The notes under the pieces are model-generated. The model was given only the letters and a program-made list of their open reading frames with translations, was not told the origin of the DNA and did no database searches. A stretch of DNA of 64,000 bases. Source: Kappaphycus alvarezii (lineage: Eukaryota; Rhodophyta; Florideophyceae; Gigartinales; Solieriaceae). The stretch spans positions 143,538-207,537 of the forward strand of contig NADL03000146.1 of NCBI GenBank assembly GCA_002205965.3, written 5' to 3'. Shown here in pieces: positions 21,764 through 31,265 of this stretch; position 1 is the first letter of the stretch, and each line of letters starts with the position of its first letter. The translations under genes and the position numbers were made by a program.

Positions 21764-22399
21764 GTGATCCCTCATCTCAAAAAAGTGCGAGTCTTCAGAG
21801 TGCATCCATTCCTCAATTGCTTATCCTTCAGATGCATCCAGCCCGCAACTTTGTCCATCTCGATAGCATTTCCACCCGCCGAACCAATCGTCCCATTGAC
21901 GTCACCAAATTCGTCAACACCAGGGCGCAACTCCACAAACGCCGCCTCAAACGTTCCAGCGCATCTCGTCGCTTCTTTTACCGCAGCTCAAGCCGCCATC
22001 CCAAATCCCAAATTCGAATCCATACCCAGTCAATCCAGAGTTCAATATGATGTCATCTGTAGGCAAAGCAAGTCCACCTGTCATTCAGTTGCATCCCACA
22101 TCCGCCATTCCAACACGTCGTCTTTCAATCTGCAGCCACAAATCCACTCACCCGCAGCAATCTCTTCACATGCCGCAGCACTATTCGCCCAGTCCTGTCG
22201 ACCTACTCCCGACACTGTCACCATGGCGACTCTACCCATTCGCATGCGCAGCACATTTCACAACCCTCGCCATCCAGTACTCCAATCCATCTCATTCTCA
22301 TTCCCCCGACATCCTCCCCTCAGTCACACGCCAAAATATCTTCGGCACGTAGTCACCTCCCGCATCAATGCTTTATTAAAAAGCCAACACTCAAAATGA
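21764..22399 (+). CDS. Hypothetical Ser/Thr/Pro-rich protein
   Basis: A 211-codon frame follows a good TATA box. The product is Ser/Pro/His/Ala-rich with no recognised domain. Overlapping frames starting at 21817 and 22047 are also open, and in this part of the window frames are often broken by single-base indels, so the true frame is not certain. The region could instead be the transcribed leader of the bZIP gene 840 bp downstream. Confidence 0.3.
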   Translation: MIPHLKKVRVFRVHPFLNCLSFRCIQPATLSISIAFPPAEPIVPLTSPNSSTPGRNSTNAASNVPAHLVASFTAAQAAIPNPKFESIPSQSRVQYDVICRQSKSTCHSVASHIRHSNTSSFNLQPQIHSPAAISSHAAALFAQSCRPTPDTVTMATLPIRMRSTFHNPRHPVLQSISFSFPRHPPLSHTPKYLRHVVTSRINALLKSQHSK

Positions 22400-23237
22400 C
22401 AGGTGATAACCTTCTCGTTTCTATTTGGCCACGTCCGCTTGTACAATATTTCCAATTTACGTCCGGGATACCGCACAACTACACACGGACATCACCATGC
22501 GCTATCCTTCCCGTTTTCCCGACAATTTTGATTTTTCTATCGTCTCGCGGATATGTCTACGGAAAGAATTGCAGAATACTCTCCCCCAACCCTTCCTCCA
22601 TGTTGCCTTTCGGCAAGGGTTGCTGTTTTTCCAACCTAAAATTTTCAGCTCCTCTCTTCCGCATTTCCTTTATTTATCGTAAATCTCTGCAATTCTTTCT
22701 ACCAAACGTGTGCCTGACATCTTATCTTTCGTCATTTCAAAATTCAGTTCACTGCTATCCTTTTAAACCTTTGTATAATTCAATCCTGTTTCTATAAAAG
22801 GACTCTCACTATGATTTCGTGTAACATGGACAATATTTCATATTCTATTCCGCCACAAACTCTTGACTCCCTTAGCCATACAAGATTTGCCCCTTTTCTC
22901 AGGATTACATGTCCTCTTGTGCAAGTCCGTTTACTCCATCTTGAAATATAACACAAGACCAACTCACTGCAACGTGGCTGCTCCCCTTATGCTTATCGAT
23001 TTCACTTGCTATCTTCTTTACCTTTCACCACACGCTTTATTCGAGCCTGTTTTACAATTCTACAGGTTCATTATAAAACTATTCCCTTGAAACTGCATAC
23101 TCGAAGCCTGGAAAAGTTACTGATTCCACGCGCCAGTTTACGACGCTCTCTTCCGCTGCCTTGTCAAGAGTGGCTGGCAGATTCAAGCCGGCCCCGGTTC
23201 AGTGGCCGGGATCGTTTAACAGTGGAAACTGCAGGTG

Positions 23238-24714
23238 ATGGATCCGATGGAGCTATTGGGTGGCCTAGAGGAGGGCGGCGGCGAGTGCCAACCTGCGTTG
23301 CCGGATATAGACATCGATCTTCTCGTTCCTCCAGCTTTCATAATAACCCTCCCCGTAACAGCGGCGCGATTGGGAAAAATGGAACTCTTGAAGACAGGAC
23401 TTTTTGTGACAATGGGGATGTCTCACAAGAAAATCCTTTTCTGGACTTTGGCTCGATCATTGATTTCTCACCGCAACATGTTGATGATACCGAGTTACAC
23501 CTTGACAAAGGAGGAATTTTCTCATATTTTGGCGACCCAACATCCGAAGACATTTGTACTCCCACTAACGAAGAGCATAAGCCATCTGAGTTTTAGCTTC
23601 CTGTGCAGCTGGACCGGCAGTCGACAAAGCGATTATAGAGGAGGCAAGTGTTGACCCAATAGCAAATTCAATGCATACTATGTACGCTCCTACGTCGCTC
23701 GTAATGCAAAATGAGTGGCAAGATCTTGCTGCTCTGCTGCCGTGCAAACCTCAGCATGTGATACCCTCATCAGTTGTGAACGATGTGAAAATGTTACCGC
23801 TTGAAGGACAGGGCGAGGTTATGGATCAAACCGCTGCATTGAGGACGCAGAAATCTCGCGGCGACGCAATTTTTGTACCCCAATTCCACCAACCAATTCA
23901 AAATAGACAATCTCCCAACTCACTGCATTCAAATGCAACAGGCCCATCAATACCTTCCAGTTGCCTGGAGCATCATCTCAGCTGCGGTCCTTGAAAGAGC
24001 GGTCCTATTCGAAGACTCAAACGCCACTGAGGCGATTCAAGAGAAAGGATGGGAAGATGAAAACAGATTCTTTACCAGGAACCCTGGCGGAGCCTTCGAT
24101 GGCCACGGAAACCGCCCCATCAACGACGCCCAGAAAGAAGTCCAACGGAAGAAGAAAGGTAAGCAATAAGAAAGAATTGTTTTACATAAGCCAGTTTCAT
24201 CCACGTGACATTCTCTAACCAGCCCCGCCCGTGCATTGTTCGCTCTGAATTTACGCTCCTACGCCAACCTGCCCCCGATCTCTTCCCACGAAACCAATGC
24301 TGCAACAAAGATGAGCGCAAACGCCCACCTCTCCCTAGAGGAACGAAAGAGACTGCGAGCGGAGCGAAACCGAGAATCGGCGGAGAAAAGTAGGATGAGA
24401 CGGAAGCAGATGGTGCTGACCTGGAGACCAATGTGCAGGCATTACGAGACGAGAATCGGGACCTGAAAGCCAAGGTTGAGCGGTACCACGCTCGCCTCAA
24501 GTCTGCGAAAGACCAACTAGGTGAGATGCCGTCGTCTGCAGAAGGGACACTGATGCAGGACGGGAGCATGGCATCAGGGACTCTGTTGGTTGAGGCGTTG
24601 AACGCATTGCAAGTGTGCATGGAGCAATGCCCACGGACGTTTAACCGAAACCCGCAATCGCCTGTGATTCCGTTGAACGTGCCGCCCAAGCGCACACGCG
24701 TCCTCTTTAGTTAG
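23238..24714 (+). CDS. bZIP transcription factor (frame interrupted)
   Basis: The C-terminal 135 codons encode a bZIP domain. The basic region ERKRLRAERNRESAEKSR shows the N-x7-R signature (Asn near 24365, Arg 8 residues later). A one-base frameshift near 24410 follows, then a zipper LETNVQALRDENRDLKAKV with Leu at every seventh position. If the missing base is allowed for, the first zipper Leu lies 10 residues after the Arg, exactly the canonical spacing. The likely N-terminus begins at 23238 (MDPMELLGGLEE), acidic and rich in Asp/Glu/Ser, with frame changes near 23340 and 23595. A basic stretch (PRKKSNGRRK) precedes a possible splice donor GTAAGC at 24159; an acceptor at 24309-24310 would join in frame. 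A nuclear DNA-binding regulator is inferred. The bZIP part alone could be a separate gene starting at 24311. Confidence 0.72.
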
Positions 24715-24951
24715 GGTTGTTATCCCTGGGAAGACTTGCAGATTGTAGTGATTACGACGCTAGTTGAGTCGGTTGTATAATCCTGTTGGCCGTGTAGCGC
24801 TGTACCCAATGCATAATAGGATATGGCAATCCAATGAACAAAAGGTAGATTGTACGAGCGCAGGTATGTGGTGCGGGTTGGGATGTTTCAACAAAGCGTG
24901 CTTTGAAGGGGCTGACATGCGCTATGGAGCACAAGTCAACTCAAGAATGGA

Positions 24952-25855
24952 TCATGTGGAGTGTTGGGCAGACTGCGGCGGCGTAAAGCAGCGCAGGACT
25001 TGCTCCTCGTGAAAATGCATGTGGCGAGCTGGAATAATCAGGGAGTGTAGCGGTGCCCCAAAGTCGGCAGTGAGCATGTATTGCAAAGTTGCGTAAACAA
25101 TCTGTTGATCCTTTTGGCCCAACCTGATAACGGCCACGGCCATGACTCTTGGTGCAGCTCGGCGACGCCCAAAATACGATCGATTTCAAGCAGTTGCTCG
25201 ACAGCTTGGTTGATGTTCATGTATCTCGGCGGCTCGTAAACCTTCTTCCCCCTGGCCAAGCTCTCGAGACTCGGCTCCTTGACCTTTATATCCAACAAGC
25301 ATAGAGTATGCAGGCCCATTTCGCGATTTTAACTAATTTCGGATAATAGCTGGTCGGCCGATCGTTTCAGTCCAAAAGCACAAGCTAATGGTCTGGCCGA
25401 ATGAATACAACTGCAGGCCAGTCTCCGCGACTGCATTGACGATACTGGCATTATGGACGACATTGACACGGATTCCCTTTTCCCTAGCACGCAGCCACAA
25501 ATCGGTGTGTGTAGTAGCACCGAACGGGTCACCAACAACCAGAAACGCGGCGCCTCCAGGCAACTGCGAGCGTCCCGAAGAATGAGGTGTGCCTTTTCTT
25601 CGACAAAATTCGCGATCGGCGATGATGACGGGACGCGCGTAAAGTTTTTCAGGGCGTCAGCATTGACTCCTAAAATGGAGGTGTAGGCTTCCAGATAGAC
25701 GGCGCCTGCCGAGCGGATGAGGGAGAGACCGCGCAGTGTGATGTCTTGCTCGTCGCCCATAGGCCGAGGCCGATGAGGTGAAGGACACCGGTGGGGGACT
25801 CTGGGGGGGTTGTGGAAACATGGTGTTGTGGAAGGTTGGGTGGGGCGGGAGTCAT
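24952..25855 (-). CDS. DPH5: Diphthine methyl ester synthase (diphthamide biosynthesis), frame interrupted
   Basis: S-adenosylmethionine-dependent methyltransferase that builds the diphthamide precursor on elongation factor 2 in the cytosol. From the N-terminus: LHLIGLGLG (near 25780), [26 protein letters not shown], then [18 protein letters not shown] (SAM-binding block, near 25540), [62 protein letters not shown], and a C-terminal [16 protein letters not shown]...[12 protein letters not shown] ending at 24952. These blocks run the whole length of the family. Frame changes lie near 25765, 25565, 25325 and 25145; all key blocks are present, so sequence error is more likely than gene death. 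It converges with the bZIP gene and diverges from UPF3. The start could be at 25855 or nearer the LHLIGLG block. Confidence 0.9.
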
Positions 25856-26386
25856 GTGTTGTAGTGCTTGGGATGGGAGGTTGCGGGCGGCTTTGATATG
25901 GGATACGAGTCACCAGGAAGAATAGAATAGGTAGGGGTAGGACCGAGGTTAAAAAAGATGATCGGCACTGGCGTAAAGCGCTGTAATGTACTGTAAATGA
26001 AGGACAAAGTTGTGATACAGTAACGTGAAAGGTCAAATTAAAATAATGTATAACTCAGTAGACAATTTTACGGTATTTCCGACATGTAGTGTAAGGAAGA
26101 TCCACTTGGTGTAAAAAAAAACAAACAAAACGAAAAAGTTAGGTTTCGGGATACAGTGGACAGCTGTTGCACACTTGCCACTGGAAAAGTTAAATAAAGA
26201 GGATGTCACACAGCCGTGCGCAGCGGCCACATTGACACCATTACTCATGTGACTAATTTTTTCTCTTCATATTTCACCACCCCCTTGTCAACCTCTCCCC
26301 AACCCCCTTCCTTGCATCATTCCATTGCCTTTCCCCCCTCCACCCCCCCCCCCCCCTTTCTCCAACCGAGTCCCGCTTCGTGTCAA
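25856..26386. other. Divergent intergenic region between DPH5 and UPF3
   Basis: About 530 bp that should hold both promoters. It contains a tgtactgta word near 25987, an A-rich run near 26115 and a 14-base C homopolymer at about 26343-26356 in a pyrimidine-rich tract just before the UPF3 start. No other gene is seen. Confidence 0.45.
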
Positions 26387-27644
26387 ATGCCATTGCCACC
26401 TCATGGAGCGACCACCACCGCGACGCAGTCGCCCCCACCAAATCCACGTCCACGCAGAGGTCCTCGTTCCCGTCCTTCTCACCCACCTCAACCTATACCT
26501 CCACCCTCCCGTGCCCCCCGTCACAAGAACCGTCGTCAGAGGAGGCAAGAACGTGATCGTCTTCCCATCCGTCCCACCGTCACCATCAAGCTCATTGTCC
26601 GTCGTTTGCCCCCATCCTCACACCCTCTGAATTCGCACACGCTGCCGATCCTATGGGCGCTTCCGCTGCCGTGTGGCGCGCCTTTTATCCAGGTTCCGCT
26701 TCGGAGGGCACCGGTCTCAAACGAGTCAAGCAAGTCAGGAGGTATGGTGTCGCGTATTTGGGCTTTGCCAACTGGGTCGATGCAGGCGCTTTTGCTGATG
26801 CCTTTGATGGCTTTCGCTTTCAAACAGAGGGCGAGAATACAACCTATACCGCAAGAGTCGAGCGTTCTATGTCTCAGGCCGTCCCTATGCTTCACGGTAG
26901 ACCCAGGCCCTTGCCCATAGAAGCCACCATTGAAAAGGACCCAGATTACCTCCAATTTGTCAAACAACTGGAGGAACAGGCCAAGAAGAATGTCAATCGC
27001 GCCACCATGACATCAGTAGCACCAGCAGCCACCATGTTTCCGGCAAAGCCTGGCGCGGACCGCGACGCAAAGGGCAAGGCAAAGGTGCCTTTGACTACAC
27101 CTTTGATGGAGGATGTCAGAGCTAGGAGGAAAGAACGCGACCAGAAGAAAAAGCCCATCAAGCAGGCGCCGCGTCCGCCGAGAGCAAAGGGGAGGCCCAT
27201 TTTGGTCACTGACCCGGCACCGAAGGACGATGCCGCAGCAAGGGCGGCGGCGGCGGCGGCAGCGGCGGCGGCATCTGCGCGGAGGAAAAAGCAGAGGAGA
27301 GCTGATTTGATCCCTCGATCAAAAAGACTGAGGACCCCATCCATGTACCGAAGAAGGTAGGCAGGGTCCAGGTCAATGGTCGCAGGCCAGGTTTGGCTCA
27401 TGGCGCGAGGGAAGAGATGGAGCGTGGACATGTCAATGGTCGTGTGCACGCAAGTCCAAACGTCTCTCCGCACTACGGGAGGCCTCCTGTCGGAGAAATG
27501 AATGGCTATGCTGCGAGCGATAAGAGTCTCGGTGCTCGACCGGGGCGCCCAAGGCCGGGTAGGGGTGGCAGGGCAAGGGGAAACCCCCGTCCCCGTTTGG
27601 TGGTGCCGGGCAACCGTCGTCTAGCAGGGACGCCCATCGCGTGA
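26387..27644 (+). CDS. UPF3: UPF3 nonsense-mediated decay factor, frame interrupted
   Basis: UPF3 links the exon-junction complex to UPF2/UPF1 in mRNA surveillance. After a Pro/Arg-rich N-terminus from the ATG at 26387, the RRM-like Smg4/UPF3 domain starts with VTIKLIVRRLPP (about 26575-26615) and continues after a frameshift as ILTPSEFA, RRYGVAYLGFANW, FADAFDGFRFQ, YTARVERSMSQ, and the conserved IEKDPDYLQFVKQLEEQ (about 26928-26980), with a later PLTTPLMEDVRARR. The frameshift falls in a run of five C (ttgcccccatc), where six would restore the domain. A poly-Ala tract (27246-27275, from GCG/GCA repeats) and a Lys/Arg-rich tail follow. After a second shift near 27305 an RG-rich C-terminal tail is open to 27644 and probably belongs to the same protein. 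Confidence 0.85.
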
Positions 27645-27659
27645 ACGCAGATGTGACCC

Positions 27660-28640
27660 ACGGGCCGGTCCGTTTATTGAAGAAGGAAGCAAGTCATGGG
27701 AACAAGACTTAACCGATAGATTTGTGCGCAGTCTTCTGAAAGGCGAGACGGTCAAGCGAACAAGTTTATTTCGAACAAGGGATTGCCGATAGATGCCTTG
27801 GAGTGATCTACTTTACGCAGGTTTGGATGGCCCTGCTATGTCATCATTGTTGCAGCGGTCATCAGGCACCAAACCCGAGCTACTTTGTCATTATAGGTGG
27901 CTGATCCCATTGGCGCAAGAGCAAGCCACAAATTCGTCCGCCGCGCAACGTGAATTGGACCGTTTTATGCCAGATTACTGCGCTGTCCCTGTTTACGGAT
28001 GTCACATTTGAATTCAATGATACAGTCTACGGTGCTGCTTGTGGAGAGGCGTTTTGTCATCTTGTCGGAAGGAAACATTTTATCAGGAATTGTACTCAAG
28101 GGAGAGTTGGTGCGCATTCAAGTGGCTTTGCCGGTAGTATTCTGCCACAGCATTTCGTGAGTGATGTTTAGGTCTGCTCGGATTCTTGTTAGGGTTTACC
28201 GAAGGGAAATTGAGACAGGAAATGTCAAGTGACCCGAGGGTAGCACATGTACTTTGACTGAGTGAGCACATCTCGTAATGGTTGACTAGATTGGGATTGA
28301 GGTGCAAGCGGAAGCGGAAGCGGAAGCGTCACCTATCATTTCGCTAGCGTTTCGCAGTGAACCACTAAAGCAAAAGCGCGCTCTGCAAGTCCTAGTCTGA
28401 CTCTGAGAGCAGGTGCATTTTCATTTGAAATCGGGTGATATGGGTAGAAGATGTTTGCAAAAACTGTTATTGAGTACCTACAAGCACTAGGTAGCAAAAG
28501 ATGCTTCTACAACGGATACGATAGAATCTGAATCGGAAGCGGTTACCCGCAGAACTGGGCGCCGTCTCTGCGCCCTTGTCTAGGGCACACTGTTGAAAAT
28601 TTTCCTGGGCAGGTGACACGGGACAAACACAACAAACTCA
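27660..28640. other. Intergenic region downstream of UPF3 and the sigma-factor gene
   Basis: This lies between the convergent ends of UPF3 and the sigma-factor gene. A 72-codon frame (27793-28011) has no recognisable similarity. A short GGAAGC tandem repeat lies at 28310-28330. No gene is called. Confidence 0.4.
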
Positions 28641-28658
28641 CCCGATCACTTGATATCC

Positions 28659-29902
28659 TCACCGAGCCCAATCGGTAAGACACCGGTGAAAATTGGGGTG
28701 TCTCAACTTGCGAATAGCCCTCGCCTCAATCTGGCGAATTCTATTGGGCGAGACACAGTAAATGGCTGCAATTTCGTCAAAATTTTTGGTGCGGCCGTCA
28801 TCAAAACCGTAGCGCATCCTCAACACCTCACGTTCCCTCGGCGACAACATGAGCAAAACGTTTTCAATATCATCTCGAAGCAAGGTGGCCGACACAGTCT
28901 CCTCCGGCGTGGCACCGCGGTTCTCAATCATATCACCCAACGAGACGGAATTGCCTCCGTCGTGCTGGCCGCCAAACAACGGAACATCCAAGGAAACAGT
29001 ATCCGTCTCTGCGGCCTTTTCCAAAACAAAGGACAACCTCGTCTCCTTGATGCCCATAATCTTTGCCATCTCACGAAGGCTGGGCATACGGCCATGATTC
29101 CTGGAATAGTCCCTCTGCAACCGAGCAGCCTTCTTTGCAATATCGGCGACATGAACAGGCAAGCGAATCACGCGTGAAGAGTCGGAAATGCATCTCTGAA
29201 TAGACTGGCGAATCCACCAACTGGCATAAGTAGCAAACTTGAATCCCTTGGTATGGTCAAACTTTTCGGCACTCCGAATCAAGCCCAACGAGCCCTCCTG
29301 GATCAAGTCCGCCAAAGATACGCCATTATTCGCATACTTTTTCGCAATACTAACGACCAATCGCAAATTGGCATGAACCAAGCGGTCCTTAAACCGCCTC
29401 GCGTCTGCCAACAGACGCGGAAACTCAAGCGGATCCTCACCCACGGCGCGAGCCCAGTCGTCCATCGAAACGACGGGTGGATTTTATCCAGCTTTGCCAA
29501 GACACGACAACTGCGTGTGGAAATGGTAGGACGTCGCGGGGCTTGCACACCGGTAGCATCTGCCTCGAGTTGAAGTTTGACCGACTCCCACCGCAGCAGG
29601 GTTCGAATATGACGTGCACACTCTGCGACCTGATGCGGTTCCAAGAGGTCGACCGAGCCAATCTCCTTTAAATAGGCGAGGAGTCCGCCGTCGTTGTGGT
29701 CCGAGTTGGGGATTGTGAAGGAGGAATTGCGGGGTTTGGAGAAGGGGCGGGGGGGCTTTGGTGGGTGCGGCGAGGGCCATGGTGGGACGGGCTCGACGGG
29801 TGACGGATTGAGGTTGCGGGTAGGTGGAGGTGGGGGTGGATATTGGGAGGAGGGGGGTGTGGGGGGTGGGGGAAAAGGCGGTGGTAGTGTGGGGGTGGGC
29901 AT
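28659..29902 (-). CDS. Sigma-70 factor, probably of the plastid RNA polymerase
   Basis: Promoter-recognition subunit of the bacterial-type RNA polymerase, which in algae is plastid-located with nuclear-encoded sigma factors. The frame 28659-29465 (268 codons) is intact and includes region 2 (LRLVVSIAKKY, SLADLIQEGSLGLIRSAEKFD, GFKFATYASWWIRQSI), region 3 (RVIRLPVHV..., MPSLREMAKIMG) and region 4 (LSPREREVLRMRYGF and the helix-turn-helix RIRQIEARAIRKLRHP). The upstream frame supplies a region-1.2-like segment (GGLLAYLKEIGSVDLLEPHQ, near 29640-29690), joined by a frameshift near 29475. The Met at 29902 gives a Pro-rich N-terminus; the frame stays open further upstream, so the start and transit peptide cannot be fixed. 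Located among eukaryotic genes, so not bacterial contamination. Confidence 0.9.
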
Positions 29903-29989
29903 GGTGGTGGAGGGGGGTTGGTTATTGTTGGGAGGCAGTTGGGGAGGAGGGATGGGAAGGTGGTAGGGTTGTGTGTTTGTGTTTGTGAA

Positions 29990-31265
29990 ATAGAGTGGGA
30001 GTTTTTGTTGGACTGGTTGGGGTGAAGGTGCGGGATTGTAGGGTATTGGGCGGAGATGGGAGGAGGTAGGTATCGGGGACGGGGACAGGCAGCCAGGAGG
30101 TTGCGAGTTGAGGTATTTAGATAATTTAAGTGTCAGAGATTTGTTGGGATATTTGGCTTGGCTAGGGTAGAGGAGGTACTTTTACTGTACTGCACTGTAC
30201 TGTTGTACTGTACTGTACAAGTGCAGAGCAAATACCAAACCAGATTGCACCTCGCATTCAACCGAGGCGCCGTAAAGATTCACTACAACGTACAGTAACA
30301 GGAAAACAGTACATTACAGTACCGTACAGTTGGCACGGTTGACTCTCTCCTACTGTTGTACAAGCATCAACGTCCAGATATCAACCTACCAGGGTTTCAC
30401 ACAGCCAATCAAACAATGTCTCTTCCCCACCGCGGTGACCCCCGGAGATCGGGCAATCCCCCCTTGCATCGCTATCGGCCCCGCAAACCACACAAGGAGC
30501 CACCCAGCCCTTCCATACCCCACCGCACAAATAACAAAAAGTTGACCCTGCTCCATACTCGTCCATCCGTTGTATCGCACCCAGTGGTGCTCCACGCGTC
30601 GGCGGCGGAAGTATCTTGTACCGCATCGACCAATTGTCTGTACCCTTCATTTGCTGCAATCAGTACAGTCCCGTTTATCTCCAATCCACTTGTCACGCAT
30701 GGAATGGCCTGTCGCTTTGGTACCGTTTCTTGTACAGTACTGCTTGTGTACCAACACAATTGTACACTATTGTACTGTACTGTACCTCTACTGTACATGT
30801 CCAGCCTCGTGCACTCCCACAGACGCTCTACCTGGAGCATGCATTCATCCCCTGTCCCGAGTCGAAGCGTATGTGTCATGCGCGGTGCCACGCCTTGCTG
30901 CTGCGAGGTTTGAGCTGCTATCGCGTGCTTGTAGCGCGCATAGTATCAAATTAGGATGCGTGTGCGTGGTTGGACTTTTGGCTGCTTCGATAACTGACAA
31001 GCGACCGTACGTGCAGTACTGTACTGTACGGTAGCTCGTGCCTGGATTGCCTTTGGGCTGATGACGCTGGCTTGGGGCTGCAGTGCATGTGGAACGTGTA
31101 AAAATGCCGTCTAATTTTGAATACTTTGGACACTTGTCCTACGTGTGGTAGGATTTCAAATAATTTCGACAAAAATTTATTTAGGCGTCAACTCTTGTTG
31201 CTGGCTGGTACATTTACAGTACTGTAGCGTACAGTACTTGTGTGGGGGGTGGATGGTCAAACGCA
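29990..31265. other. Intergenic region with GTAC-rich clusters
   Basis: This lies between the divergent sigma-factor and TTI1-like genes and should contain both promoters. It is studded with CTGTAC/GTACAG words at 30181-30220, 30290-30325, 30735-30800, 31012-31032 and 31215-31240. An open frame at 30356-30913 overlaps others on both strands, has no recognisable similarity and is not called. Confidence 0.45.
30180..30328. repeat. Cluster of GTAC-centred short repeats
   Basis: Imperfect tandem and dispersed copies of the word tactgtac and its reverse complement gtacagta occur here. The same word recurs at 468-486, 4968-4988, 10595-10612, 25985, 30735-30800, 31012-31032, 31220-31240 and 39448-39460, almost always outside recognised coding sequence. 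Confidence 0.6.

Noticed and set aside
24159..24222. A 64-nt intron with acceptor at 24221-24222 in the bZIP gene
   Set aside because: The donor GTAAGC is good, but this acceptor leads into the wrong frame for the bZIP basic region; an acceptor at 24309-24310 fits the frame better.
26343..26356. Run of 14 C as a functional element
   Set aside because: It lies in a long pyrimidine-rich tract upstream of UPF3 and is most simply a low-complexity tract; homopolymer length is also unreliable in this sequence.
28659..29902. Bacterial contamination (sigma-70, with ProA and DUF1365 elsewhere in the window)
   Set aside because: The sigma gene is flanked by UPF3, DPH5 and a TTI1-like gene, an intron candidate exists nearby, and LTR retrotransposons surround the island. 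These are eukaryotic features.
30356..30913. A 185-codon open frame on the plus strand
   Set aside because: It overlaps equally long frames on both strands, has no domain, and is full of the GTAC words typical of non-coding DNA here.
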